This document shows, piece after piece, positions 7,162 to 16,259 of a stretch of DNA of 39,687 nucleotides; within the stretch, counting starts at the first letter, position 1, and every line of letters begins with the position of its first letter. The stretch lies in assembly GCF_002980625.1 (NCBI RefSeq), contig NZ_PVLR01000039.1, forward strand, positions 1-39,687. The letters run 5' to 3'. A program made the position numbers and the translations under genes. The notes under the pieces were generated by a model that had not been told where the DNA came from, made no database searches, and saw nothing but the letters and a program-made list of their open reading frames with translations. Origin of the DNA: Malikia spinosa (GTDB lineage: Bacteria > Pseudomonadota > Gammaproteobacteria > Burkholderiales > Burkholderiaceae_C).

Positions 7162-9851
7162 GCTTGGATCAGTAGTTTCTTGAGCAAATAGAGTTGTTCG
7201 AGCGCCTCGCGCGGGCTCAGCACATCGGGGTCCACGGCTGCCAGCGCGAGTTCGACCCGGCTGGGTTCGGGGGTCGCGGCCGCTGGCGGCGGGGCGAACA
7301 GGTCGACCTGGGCCTGAGCGCTGGCGCTGTGCGCCTCGAGTGCCTCGAGCGCGTGGCGCGCCTGTTGCACCACCGCCGCTGGCACTCCTGCCAGCCTGGC
7401 GACCTGCACACCGTAGCTGCGGCTGGCCGGCCCGGGCTCGATCTGGTGCAGGAAGACGATGTCGCGCCCCTGGCTCTCGGCTGCGCTGACATGCACATTG
7501 AGCGCATGGCGGTGCGAGGCCGGGAACTCGGTCAGCTCGAAGTAATGGGTCGCGAACAGGGTGAAGGCCTTGACTTTGTCGTGCAGATGGGAGGCGATGG
7601 CCGAGGCCAGCGCGAGGCCGTCGAAGGTCGAAGTGCCGCGCCCGATTTCGTCCATCAGCACCAGGCTGTGTGGCGATGCCGAGTGCAAGATCTGTGCCGC
7701 CTCGGTCATCTCGAGCATGAAGGTCGACTGGGCGTTGGCCAGGTCGTCGGCCGCGCCGATGCGGGTGTGGATGGCGTCGAGCGGTCCGAGCCGGCAGCTT
7801 TGCGCCGGCACATAGCTGCCCATGCTCGCGAGCAGGGCGATCACCGCGACCTGGCGCATATAGGTCGATTTGCCGCCCATGTTGGGGCCGGTGATGACCT
7901 GCAGGCGCGCTTTCTGACCCAGCACCGTGTCGTTCGGGATGAAGTTGCCGGAGCCGGTTTCAGCCATCCTGGCCTCGACCACCGGATGGCGGCCGGCGCG
8001 GATCTCGATGCAGGGCTGGGCAACGAATTCAGGCTCGCACCATTCGAGTGTGAGCGACCTTTCGGCCAGCGCGCACAGGGCGTCGAGGCTGGCCAGCGCG
8101 CGCGCCAGCGTCCCCAGTGCCTGGACATGAGCTTGCAACTGGTCGAGCAGGCCCTCGTAGAGCCATTTCTCGCGTGCCAGCGCGCGCTCCTGGGCGCTGA
8201 GCGCCTTGTCCTCGAAGCTTTTCAGTTCAGGCGTGATGAAGCGTTCGGCATTCTTGAGCGTCTGGCGCCGACGGTAGTCGTCGGGTACCCGGTCGAGGCC
8301 GCTGGTGGTCACCTCGATGTAGAAGCCATGCACCTTGTTGTACTGCACGCGCAGGTTGCTGATGCCGGTGCGCTCGCGCTCGCGTGCCTCCAGCGCCAGC
8401 AGGAAGCTGTCGCAGTTGTTCTGGATCGCGCGCAGCTCGTCCAGATCGGCATCGAAGCCGTGGTTGATCACGCCGCCGTCGCGTACCAGGGCTGCCGGCT
8501 CGGGCAGCAGGGCGCTTTGCAGCAGCGCCGCGCAGCCCGCGGGTGGTTCGAGCTCGCGCGCGAGTTCGCTCAGCAGCGAGGCCGGGATGGCCTCGGTCTG
8601 CTGCGCCGTCTGATCCTGCAGCCCTTGCTGCAGTCCTGCCGATACGCTGGCGGCGCGCTCGAGCGTCTGGACCAGGCCGACCAGCTCGCGCGGGCGCACC
8701 TGGCGCAGCGCGATGCGCGCGCTGATGCGCTCGACATCCGAGGCGCCCTTGAGTGCCAGCCGCAGCGGCGCCTGCAGGCCGGCGCGCAGCGTACCGATGG
8801 CCTGCAAGCGCTGGCGCGCCGGCGCGCGGTCGCGTGGCGGTTCGAGCAGCCAGCGCTTGAGCTGGCGGCTGCCCATGCCGGTCTGGCAGCTGTCGAGCAG
8901 CGAGAACAGGGTCGGCGCGGCCTCGCCGCGCAGGGTCTGGGTCAGCTCGAGGTTGCGCCGGGTGGTGGCCGGCAGTTCGATCAGCTCCTGCGGTCGCGCC
9001 ACCCGCAGCTGGCACAGATGGGCCAGTGCCCGGCCCTGGGTGTGCTCGGCATAGTCGAGCAGTGCCGAGGCGGCGGCATGCGCCTGCGGCAGGTCCTGCG
9101 CCCCCCAGGCGGCCAGGCTGGCTGTTTGCAGCTGGGCGCAGAGCTTGCGCTCGCCCAGGGCGGGATCGAAGGCCCAGGCCGGGCGCAGCGCCAGGCTCAG
9201 GCGCGCGCCTGCGCCGGCCTGTGCCAGCGCTGGCCATTGGCGTTGCAGTTCCTGCAGGGACTGCTCGAAAGCGGGCGTGACGTCCGCACTGTGCAGCAGT
9301 TCGCTCGGGGCAATGCGCACGATCCAGGCGCGCAATTCGTCAGCCGGGCATTGCGCCAGCTGCAAGATGCCCTGGGTCACGCTGAGCCAGGCCAGGCCGC
9401 AGGTCGCACGTGGGCCCGCATGCACTGCCAGCAGCACTGATTCGCTCTTGTCGCTCAGCAGTTCGCTGTCGGTCAGGGTGCCGGGGGTGACCACGCGCAC
9501 GACCTTGCGCTCGACCGGGCCCTTGGAGGTGGCCGGGTCGCCGACCTGTTCGCAGATCGCGACCGATTCGCCGAGCTTGATCAGGCGCGCCAGGTAGGTT
9601 TCGAGCGAGTGGAAGGGGATGCCCGCCATCACGACCGGCTCGCCGGCCGACTGGCCGCGCCGCGTCAGCGTGATCTCGAGCAGGCGCGCGGCCTTCTCGG
9701 CATCGTCCCAGAACAGCTCGTAGAAGTCGCCCATGCGGTAGAACAGCAGGGTGCTCGGGTGGTCGGCCTTCAGGCGCAGGTATTGCGCCATCATGGGGGT
9801 GTGCTGTTCGAGGTCGGGGTTGATCCGGGGCGGTGCTTTTTCGTTGGACAT
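7158..9851 (-). CDS. mutS: DNA mismatch repair protein MutS
   Basis: This ATPase recognises base mismatches and small loops after replication and recruits MutL. It is full length at 897 residues. The N-terminal mismatch-binding domain has the Phe-x-Glu reading head in MGDFYELF (about residues 42-49). The C-terminal ATPase has Walker [10 protein letters not shown] at 655-663, Walker [16 protein letters not shown], and the FATHYFELT segment. The C-terminus ends with a short dimer/tetramer helix ([16 protein letters not shown]). It is first in a two-gene unit with the Anbu hydrolase and is divergent from the T6SS operon, with a 277-base spacer. Confidence 0.98.
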   Translation of the reverse strand: MSNEKAPPRINPDLEQHTPMMAQYLRLKADHPSTLLFYRMGDFYELFWDDAEKAARLLEITLTRRGQSAGEPVVMAGIPFHSLETYLARLIKLGESVAICEQVGDPATSKGPVERKVVRVVTPGTLTDSELLSDKSESVLLAVHAGPRATCGLAWLSVTQGILQLAQCPADELRAWIVRIAPSELLHSADVTPAFEQSLQELQRQWPALAQAGAGARLSLALRPAWAFDPALGERKLCAQLQTASLAAWGAQDLPQAHAAASALLDYAEHTQGRALAHLCQLRVARPQELIELPATTRRNLELTQTLRGEAAPTLFSLLDSCQTGMGSRQLKRWLLEPPRDRAPARQRLQAIGTLRAGLQAPLRLALKGASDVERISARIALRQVRPRELVGLVQTLERAASVSAGLQQGLQDQTAQQTEAIPASLLSELARELEPPAGCAALLQSALLPEPAALVRDGGVINHGFDADLDELRAIQNNCDSFLLALEARERERTGISNLRVQYNKVHGFYIEVTTSGLDRVPDDYRRRQTLKNAERFITPELKSFEDKALSAQERALAREKWLYEGLLDQLQAHVQALGTLARALASLDALCALAERSLTLEWCEPEFVAQPCIEIRAGRHPVVEARMAETGSGNFIPNDTVLGQKARLQVITGPNMGGKSTYMRQVAVIALLASMGSYVPAQSCRLGPLDAIHTRIGAADDLANAQSTFMLEMTEAAQILHSASPHSLVLMDEIGRGTSTFDGLALASAIASHLHDKVKAFTLFATHYFELTEFPASHRHALNVHVSAAESQGRDIVFLHQIEPGPASRSYGVQVARLAGVPAAVVQQARHALEALEAHSASAQAQVDLFAPPPAAATPEPSRVELALAAVDPDVLSPREALEQLYLLKKLLIQA

Positions 9852-10039
9852 CGATGGCTGGGCGTGAGACGGGGCGGTGCGCAGTCGCGCGCTGGCTGGC
9901 GCTGCAGCCTGCCTGCGGCAGGCCGGGCGTGCTGCCTTGGCATGGGCTGAATTGTCGCAGGCCTTGACGGCCTGGCGGCGCGCATCCCTTCAATGCGCTG
10001 GCCGGCCAGCCTGGCTGCGACTGGATCGCAACTGATTGC

Positions 10040-10081
10040 GGTCAAATTGTCTTGACCATCAAGGCTTGCCGGCGGTAAAAC
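10040..10081 (+). promoter_or_regulatory. Candidate promoter of the tssE operon with an inverted repeat
   Basis: TTGACC (10052-10057) and TAAAAC (10076-10081), 18 bp apart, form a good sigma-70-like promoter 47 bases before the tssE ATG. The -35 box is the right arm of a perfect inverted repeat, GGTCAA-N6-TTGACC (10040-10057), a size and position fitting a dimeric regulator. The rest of the mutS-tssE spacer (9852-10128) shows no gene. Confidence 0.5.
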
Positions 10082-10128
10082 TGTCTCTCTCGCACGCTGG
10101 TCCTGTACTGGACGAGAGGGAGGAGGCC

Positions 10129-10671
10129 ATGGCTGCAGATGATTCCAACCGGGAGTCGAGGGTGGGTGCTGTTGATCGGCTGCTGCCTTGCCTGCTCGAC
10201 CGCCTGACGGACGAGGCGCCAGGTTGTCAGGTCGAACCTGCAGAGTCCGGCCTGGCGAGCCAGTCGCGCCTGCGCGCGGCGGTGCTGAGGGACCTCGGCT
10301 GGCTCATGAATGCCACCCGGCCGGGCGCTGCTGAGTCGCTCGAAGCCTGGCCCGAGGCCAGGCGTTCGGTGCTCAACTACGGGCTGCCGGCGTTGGGTGG
10401 TCAGACCAGTTCCACGCTCGATCTCCAGGCGCTTGAGCGCGTGATCCGCGAGGCGATCCTGCGCTTCGAGCCCCGTCTGCTGGCCGATACGCTCGAAGTC
10501 GAGGCCGATACCGATGCCCTGTTTCAGCAGTACGGGCTCGACGGGCACAACCGGGTCAGCCTGCGCATCAGCGGCCAGATCCGGGCCCAGCCCATGCCTT
10601 TGGAGCTGCTGCTGCGCACCGAGTGGGACCTCGAGACCGGTCAGGTCTCGCTCTCCGAGCTCAAGGCCTAG
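10129..10671 (+). CDS. tssE: T6SS baseplate protein TssE (gp25-like)
   Basis: A 180-residue baseplate wedge component related to phage T4 gp25; it starts sheath polymerisation on the baseplate. The order of blocks is typical: an N-terminal LLPCLLDRLTDE helix, then SQSRLRAAVLRDLGWLMNATR, VLNYGLPAL, VIREAILRFEPRL and a C-terminal beta region RISGQIRAQPMPLELLLRTEWD. A frame opens further upstream at 10036, but ATG 10129 directly follows GGGAGGAGG, so it is preferred. It is first in the plus-strand T6SS operon. In most clusters tssB, tssC and hcp come just before it; here mutS does. Confidence 0.93.
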   Translation: MAADDSNRESRVGAVDRLLPCLLDRLTDEAPGCQVEPAESGLASQSRLRAAVLRDLGWLMNATRPGAAESLEAWPEARRSVLNYGLPALGGQTSSTLDLQALERVIREAILRFEPRLLADTLEVEADTDALFQQYGLDGHNRVSLRISGQIRAQPMPLELLLRTEWDLETGQVSLSELKA

Positions 10672-10682
10672 GAGTCCGGCCC

Positions 10683-12545
10683 ATGGACCGCCGCCTGCTC
10701 TATCACTACAACCGCGAGCTTGGCCATCTGCGCGAGCTCGGCGCCGAATTTGCCGCCGAGTTCCCGAAGATTGCCGCCCGCCTCGGGCTGAACGGCAGCG
10801 AGCCGGCGCAGGACCCCTATGTCGAGCGCCTGCTCGAGGGCACGGCCTTCCTGGCGGCGCGGGTCCAGCTCAGGCTCGATGCCGAATTCCCGCGCTTTAC
10901 CGAGCAGTTGCTCGCCATGCTCTATCCGCATTACCTGGCGCCAACGCCGGCGATGCTGATCGCGCAATTCCAGCCGATGCCGGGCGATGCCAATCTGGCG
11001 GCCGGTCAGCTGCTGCCGCGCGGGTCGGCACTGCGCCAGGCTGGCGCCAGCGCCGATGCGGTGGCCTGCGAGTTCCGTACTGGCTGCGATCTGCGGCTGT
11101 GGCCGCTGGAGCTGCGCGAGGCGCGCCATTTCAGTTCGGCGCCCGAGCTGGCGCTGGCCGGCCAGCCCTGGCCGGCGCGTTGCCAGAGCGGGGTCAGGCT
11201 CAAGCTGCACACGGGCGCTGGCTTGAGCCTGTCGGCGCTCAAGCTTGATCAGCTGCGCTTCTTCCTGGGCGGAGCGCCGGAGGTCGCGCACCAGTTGCAT
11301 GAGCTGATCGGCGCCTCGACTCTGGGTCTGCTGGTGCGCGGCGAGCAGGGCTGGCAGCCTCTGCCCGCCAGTTGCATCAAGCTGGTCGGTTTCGACGACG
11401 ACGAGGCATTGCTGCCGGTGACGGCGCGCGGTTTCAGTGGCCATCGGCTGCTGCAGGAGTATTTCTCCTTTCCGGCCCGCTACCTGTTCTTCGAGATCGA
11501 GGGCCTGGCGCCGCTGCTGGCCCGCCAGGCCGGCAGCGAGCTGGAGTTGCTGCTGCTGTTTGGCCGCGCCGCACCCGAGCTAGAGGGCCAGGTCGATGCG
11601 CGCCATTTCCTGTTGCATTGCGTGCCTGCGATCAATCTGTTCGAGCGCCAGTTGGACCGGGTCGAGCTGCAGCCGGGCGAGCCGGAATTCCATCTGCTGG
11701 CCGACCGGACCCGGCCCCTCGACTACGAGATCTACGACCTGCTCGAGGTCACGGGCCACGGCATCGGTCGAGCCGAACAGCGTTTCCTGCCCTTCTATTC
11801 GACCAGTCGCCTGAGCGAGCCTCCATCGGAGGCCTATTTCACGCTGCGGCGCGAGCCCAGGTTGCTGAGCGCGAGCCGCCGGCGCGGACGGCGGCTGACC
11901 GGCTATGTCGGCAGCGAGGTTTTCCTGTCCCTGGTCGATCCGAACGAAGCGCCTTATGCGCAGGGGCTGCGCCAGCTCTCGTTGCGCGCGCGCTGCACCA
12001 ACCGCGACCTGCCGCTGCTGATGAAGCTGGGCCACGGGCCGACCGATTTCGCGCTCGAGGTCGCCGCGCCGGTCGAGCGCATACGCTGCGTCAAGGGGCC
12101 TTCGGCACCCTATGGCGCGCTGGCGCAGGGCGCCGAGGGCTGGAAATTGATCAGCCAGCTCTCGCTCAACTACCTGTCGCTGCTCGACAGCGGGCCCGAG
12201 CCGGGCGCAGTCGCGCTGCGCGAGCTGCTGGGTTTGCATGCCAGCTCGGCCGACCCTGGCTTGCGCCGCCATGTCGAAGGCCTGCGCTCGGTGTCTTGCG
12301 CGCCCGTGGTCGCGCGCCTGCCGATGCCCGGGCCGTTGTGCTTCGGGCGCGGGGTCGAGATCACGCTCGGGCTCGACGAGCTGGCGTTCGAGGGCGGCAG
12401 CGCCTTCCTGCTCGGCAGCGTGCTCGAGCGCTTCTTCGCGCGCCATGTTTCGCTCAACAGCTTCACCGAGACGGTGCTGCGCACGCTCACGCGCGGCGAG
12501 ATCATGCGCTGGAGGCCCCGATGCGGAACGCGGCCGATACTGTGA
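10683..12545 (+). CDS. tssF: T6SS baseplate protein TssF
   Basis: A 620-residue baseplate wedge protein (gp6-like) that forms the TssF2-TssG-TssE wedge. The N-terminal signature is clear: LLYHYNRELGHLRELGAEFA, followed by DPYVERLLEGTAFLAARVQ and FPRFTEQLLAMLYPHYL. The middle has YEIYDLLEVTGHG and the RPFxSTSR-like LPFYSTSRL. The C-terminus ends GSVLERFFARHVSLNSFTET, shared by the family. It follows tssE by 11 bases and overlaps tssG by 25 bases, so the three are surely co-transcribed. Confidence 0.96.
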   Translation: MDRRLLYHYNRELGHLRELGAEFAAEFPKIAARLGLNGSEPAQDPYVERLLEGTAFLAARVQLRLDAEFPRFTEQLLAMLYPHYLAPTPAMLIAQFQPMPGDANLAAGQLLPRGSALRQAGASADAVACEFRTGCDLRLWPLELREARHFSSAPELALAGQPWPARCQSGVRLKLHTGAGLSLSALKLDQLRFFLGGAPEVAHQLHELIGASTLGLLVRGEQGWQPLPASCIKLVGFDDDEALLPVTARGFSGHRLLQEYFSFPARYLFFEIEGLAPLLARQAGSELELLLLFGRAAPELEGQVDARHFLLHCVPAINLFERQLDRVELQPGEPEFHLLADRTRPLDYEIYDLLEVTGHGIGRAEQRFLPFYSTSRLSEPPSEAYFTLRREPRLLSASRRRGRRLTGYVGSEVFLSLVDPNEAPYAQGLRQLSLRARCTNRDLPLLMKLGHGPTDFALEVAAPVERIRCVKGPSAPYGALAQGAEGWKLISQLSLNYLSLLDSGPEPGAVALRELLGLHASSADPGLRRHVEGLRSVSCAPVVARLPMPGPLCFGRGVEITLGLDELAFEGGSAFLLGSVLERFFARHVSLNSFTETVLRTLTRGEIMRWRPRCGTRPIL

Positions 12546-13660
12546 ACGCCTGCCCGACGCCGCCCGATGAGCGCCATCCGGTTCGACCTGATCGCCTGCA
12601 GGCGTTGTTCGCGTCGATCGCGGCTGCGCCCTGGCGCTGGAACTATTTCCAGGCCCTGCGCCTGCTCGACTGCCTGAATCCTGGCCTGCCGCGCCTGGGC
12701 CAGGCCCGTCGTCCGGCCGACGAGCCGGTACGTCTGGGTCAGGAGCCGGCGCTGGATTTCGCCCCGGCCAGCCTGGCGCGGCTGGTGCCGGGCTATGGCG
12801 CCTTGCCGCCGCGCATCAGCGTGCGCTTTTTCGGGCTGTTCGGCCCCAACGGGCCGCTGCCGCTGCACTTGAGCGAATACGCGCGCAACCGGATGCTGCA
12901 CGCGGGCGACGCGAGCCTGACGCGCTTTGCCGACCTGATCCACCACCGTTTCCTGAGCCTGTTCTACCGCGCCTGGGCCCAGGCCCAGCCCTGCGTCAGC
13001 CTGGACCGGCCCGAGCAGGACCGCTTCGCGCGCTATGTCGGCGCGCTCTGTGGGCTGGGCCTGGACAGCCTGCGTGGGCGCGACGCGCTGCCTGATCACG
13101 CCAAGCTGCACCACGCGGCTGGCTTGAGCCGCCAGGTGCGCAATGCCGAGGGCCTGGCCGGGCTGTTGTCCGATTGCCTGGGGTTGCCGGTGGCGGTCGA
13201 GCCTTTTGTCGGCCACTGGATGGACCTGCGCGAGCGTGATGGCCTGCGCCTGGGCAGCCGCGGCCAGCTGGGTCGGGATGCCGTGCTCGGGCGCCGGATC
13301 TGGGACCGCCAGCACAAGTTCAGGCTGCAGCTCGGTCCGTTGTCGCTGTCGGACTATGTCGATCTGTTGCCACAGGCCAGCGGCCTGGCGCTGTTGGCGG
13401 CGGCGGTGCGCAACTACGTCGGGCTCGAGTACGACTGGGACCTGCGCTTGCTGTTGCGCGCCGACAGCGTGCCGCGCCTGGCGCTCGGGGGCACTCAGCG
13501 CCTGGGCTACAGCAGCTGGCTGGGCCGGCGTCGCAGCACACTGGCGGCAGGCGATCTGGTGCTCGCAGCGCCGCCTTGCATCAGTCCCAGTGACCTGACG
13601 GTGACTGGCAAGGCTGGCCACCGAGGCCCGCCAGCAGCAGGAGAATGGCATGGACAGTGA
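12521..13660 (+). CDS. tssG: T6SS baseplate protein TssG
   Basis: A 379-residue baseplate component that pairs with TssF. Typical segments are WNYFQALRLLD near the N-terminus, VRFFGLFGPNGPLPLHLSEY in the middle, FADLIHHRFLSLFYRAWA, and LGRDAVLGRRIWDRQHKFR in the second half. The frame stays open far upstream inside tssF; ATG 12521, with GGAGG five bases before it, is the sensible start and gives a 25-base overlap with tssF. The 3' end overlaps vgrG by 11 bases. Confidence 0.95.
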   Translation: MRNAADTVNACPTPPDERHPVRPDRLQALFASIAAAPWRWNYFQALRLLDCLNPGLPRLGQARRPADEPVRLGQEPALDFAPASLARLVPGYGALPPRISVRFFGLFGPNGPLPLHLSEYARNRMLHAGDASLTRFADLIHHRFLSLFYRAWAQAQPCVSLDRPEQDRFARYVGALCGLGLDSLRGRDALPDHAKLHHAAGLSRQVRNAEGLAGLLSDCLGLPVAVEPFVGHWMDLRERDGLRLGSRGQLGRDAVLGRRIWDRQHKFRLQLGPLSLSDYVDLLPQASGLALLAAAVRNYVGLEYDWDLRLLLRADSVPRLALGGTQRLGYSSWLGRRRSTLAAGDLVLAAPPCISPSDLTVTGKAGHRGPPAAGEWHGQ

Positions 13661-15716
13661 CCGCTTTGACCGCCGGGTCCGTGTCGCCAGCACCTTGGGC
13701 GACGCCTTGATCTTCGAGCGGCTCGACGGCTCCGATGGCCTGTCCTGCCAGGGCGAATACCGGCTGCTGCTGCTGTCGCGGCGCGGCGACCTGTCGGCGT
13801 CCGACTTGCTGGGCCAGCCGGTCTCGGTGCTGGTCGAGCTGGCGCCGGGCGGCGTGCGCGAGTTCAACGGCCTGGCGACCGGCTTTTCCCTGCTCGCGCC
13901 CCAGGGCCGACTGCACCGCTATCAGCTCATCCTGCGGCCCTGGATCTGGATGTTGACCCGCTGCAGCGATTGCCGCATCTTCCAGGACCAGACCACGCCG
14001 CAGATCCTGCAAGCGGTGTTCGCCGCCCATCCCTACGCCGACTTCCGTTTCGAGCTGACGGGCCGCTATCTGCCCCGACCCTATTGCGTCCAGTACCGCG
14101 AGACCGACTACCAGTTCATTGCCCGGCTGCTGGAGCAGGAGGGCATGCATTATTTCTTCGTGCACAAGGATGGCAGGCACCAGCTGGTGGTGGCTGACAG
14201 TGCCACGGCGCATCAGCCGGTGCCGGGCTATGCGCAGGTGGGTTTTCTCGAGCCCGATCCGCAGCCGGGCTGGCAACGCGAAGGCCTGCAGAGCTGGATC
14301 GGCTCGGTCGAGATCCAGTCCACGCGCCAGCTGCTGCGCGATCATGATTTCGAGAAGCCACGCGCCGATCTGCAGGTCGAGGGCGAAGCGGCCAGTCCGA
14401 TTGATCACGAGCAGGCGCGGGCACTTGAGCGCTACGACTATCCCGGCGACTACCGTGAGCGGGCCGAGGGCGAGCGGCTGGCGCGCATCCAGGCCGAGGC
14501 GCTGCGCGCGCAGCAAGAGACCTTCTCAGGCCAAGGCAATGCCGCCGGCCTGACTCCGGGCGCGCGCTTTCGCCTGCAGTCGCATCCCAGGCCCGACCAG
14601 AACCAGGATTACCTGGTCACGGCAGCCGAATACCGGCTGCAGGAGGCGGGCCTTGAGCCGGGCGAGAGGGCCGAGGCCTGGCTGAGCCTGAAGCTGTCGG
14701 CGATTCCTGCTGCGCAGGAGTACCGGCCGCCTGCGCTGACCCCCAGACCCCTGGTCCAGGGGCCGCAGACGGCCGTCGTCACGGGGCCGGCGGGTGACGA
14801 GATCCATACCGACCGCTACGGCCGCGTCAAGGTCCGCTTCCACTGGGACCGGCGCGGGCGCGGCGACCAGGACAGTTCCTGCTGGATCCGGGTTGCCCAT
14901 TCCTGGGCCGGCCAGAACTGGGGCATGGTCGCGATTCCGCGCGTGGGCCAGGAGGTGGTGGTCGAGTTTCTCGAAGGTGATCCGGACCGCCCGCTGATCA
15001 CTGGCAGTGTCTACAACGCCGACCAGCTGCCACCCTACGCGCTGCCCCAGCACATGACGCAAAGCGGCATCAAGTCGCGCTCGACCCCGGGCGGCAATGG
15101 CTCGAACTACAACGAGATCCGCTTCGAGGACCGGCGCGGCGCCGAGGAGCTGCGCCTGCATGCCGAGCGCGACCAGGTGCTGCAGACCCGCCGCGACCGG
15201 GTCGAGTCGGTCGGCAACGAGAGTCACCTGACCATCGGCCAGGACCTGCGCGAGCAATGCGGTGGCGACCATCATCTGCGGGTCAGTGGCGACCAGAATG
15301 TCGCGCTCGGCGGCAGCCATTCCTTCAGCGTCGCACAGGACTGGCAGGGCCAGGTGGGTCTGCGGCTGGCGGCCGAGGCCGGCCAGGAAATCCATCTGAA
15401 AGCCGGCATCAAGCTGGTGCTCGAGGCGGGTGCCCAGCTCACGCTCAAGGTCGGGAGCAGCTTCATCGAGATCGGCCCGGGCGGCGTGACCCTGGCCGGA
15501 CCCAGCGTCAACCTGCATGGCGGCGGCGCGCCGGGCAATGGCTCGGGCGCCAGCCCGGAGCCGCCGCTGCCGCCCAGGACCGTCGCCGCGCCGGACGCTG
15601 CCGTGGCGGCGTCTCCGGCGCCCTCCGCTGTGCTGAACGCTTCGTCCCGCCAGGCGCAGGCGCTAAGGCTGGCACGCGACAGCGCCAGTGCCTTTGTCGA
15701 GAAATGTCCGGATTGA
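13650..15716 (+). CDS. vgrG: T6SS spike protein VgrG (TssI)
   Basis: The 688-residue trimeric spike that caps the Hcp tube and carries effectors. The gp27-like base covers about residues 1-330 (YRETDYQFIARLLEQEGMHY is typical). The gp5-like OB fold follows at about 378-455 (DRYGRVKVRFHWDR, WAGQNWGMVAIPRVGQEVVV, GDPDRPLITGSVYN). The beta-helix needle spans about 475-620. A Pro/Ala-rich linker and the last residues AFVEKCPD resemble tails seen on VgrGs that dock chaperones or effectors. No enzymatic domain is fused, so it is not an 'evolved' VgrG. AGGAG precedes the ATG; it overlaps tssG and is followed after 3 bases by the DUF4123 gene. Confidence 0.97.
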   Translation: MDSDRFDRRVRVASTLGDALIFERLDGSDGLSCQGEYRLLLLSRRGDLSASDLLGQPVSVLVELAPGGVREFNGLATGFSLLAPQGRLHRYQLILRPWIWMLTRCSDCRIFQDQTTPQILQAVFAAHPYADFRFELTGRYLPRPYCVQYRETDYQFIARLLEQEGMHYFFVHKDGRHQLVVADSATAHQPVPGYAQVGFLEPDPQPGWQREGLQSWIGSVEIQSTRQLLRDHDFEKPRADLQVEGEAASPIDHEQARALERYDYPGDYRERAEGERLARIQAEALRAQQETFSGQGNAAGLTPGARFRLQSHPRPDQNQDYLVTAAEYRLQEAGLEPGERAEAWLSLKLSAIPAAQEYRPPALTPRPLVQGPQTAVVTGPAGDEIHTDRYGRVKVRFHWDRRGRGDQDSSCWIRVAHSWAGQNWGMVAIPRVGQEVVVEFLEGDPDRPLITGSVYNADQLPPYALPQHMTQSGIKSRSTPGGNGSNYNEIRFEDRRGAEELRLHAERDQVLQTRRDRVESVGNESHLTIGQDLREQCGGDHHLRVSGDQNVALGGSHSFSVAQDWQGQVGLRLAAEAGQEIHLKAGIKLVLEAGAQLTLKVGSSFIEIGPGGVTLAGPSVNLHGGGAPGNGSGASPEPPLPPRTVAAPDAAVAASPAPSAVLNASSRQAQALRLARDSASAFVEKCPD

Positions 15717-15719
15717 GCC

Positions 15720-16259
15720 ATGGGACCGACGCCTGAACATCCCCTGACCCAACGGCTCTGGTCCGAGCCGGGCTGCAGGCCTTGGGTCGTGCTCGACGGC
15801 GCGGGCGTGGCCGGCCTGTTGCCGCGGCTCGATGGCCTGTCCGGCCCGTCGGCCCCGCGCTGGAGCTGCCTGTTCTCCGGCCAGCTCGAACCAGGGGTGG
15901 CCGAGCTGGCGCCTTATCTGCTCGAGTTGCCGCGCCAGGGGCCGCTGCTCGACTGGTTGCTCTCGGGCTGGGGCAGCCATTGGGGGGTCTATCTGCTGGC
16001 GCCCGAGGCGATGGAGCTGGCCGCGCTGCGGCGCCAATTGCGCCAGTTCGGCTTGGTCTATGGACCTGCCGGTGAGACGCTGCTGTTTCGCTGGTATGAC
16101 CCGCGCGTGCTCGGACTGGTGGCGCCGCAGCTGGCACCTGCGCAGTTGCAGGCCCTGTTCGGTCCCTTGCGCCGTTTCCTGTTCGACGCGCCAGAGCCTG
16201 GCCAGGGGCTGGCGCTGGAACTGGCGGGTGGACGACTCGCGAGCAGCCGCTTTGGCTAG
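15720..16259 (+). CDS. DUF4123 effector chaperone (Tap/TEC-like)
   Basis: A 179-residue DUF4123 protein. This family acts as adaptors that load specific effectors onto the cognate VgrG, and the genes normally sit between vgrG and the effector gene. The conserved FGLVYGPAGETLLFRWYDPR, with the family-typical F-R-x-Y/W-DPR, lies at about residues 110-130. It is shorter than many members because it has only the core domain. It begins 3 bases after vgrG. Downstream there is no effector gene: the next gene is the oppositely directed kinase, whose stop codon shares the CTAG at 16256-16259. The cargo must be encoded elsewhere or has been lost. Confidence 0.88.
   Translation: MGPTPEHPLTQRLWSEPGCRPWVVLDGAGVAGLLPRLDGLSGPSAPRWSCLFSGQLEPGVAELAPYLLELPRQGPLLDWLLSGWGSHWGVYLLAPEAMELAALRRQLRQFGLVYGPAGETLLFRWYDPRVLGLVAPQLAPAQLQALFGPLRRFLFDAPEPGQGLALELAGGRLASSRFG

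Noticed and set aside
7194-9440. 748-residue plus-strand frame antisense to mutS
   Set aside because: Shadow frame: mutS is unambiguous, and the antisense product is Arg/Gln/Ala-rich without domains.
9852-10128. Repeat-like GC-rich segment between mutS and tssE as a mobile-element remnant
   Set aside because: Only short local palindromes are present; no transposase fragment or terminal repeats.
12170-13867. 565-residue minus-strand frame across tssG and the vgrG start
   Set aside because: It lies antisense to well-supported T6SS genes and has no recognisable domain.
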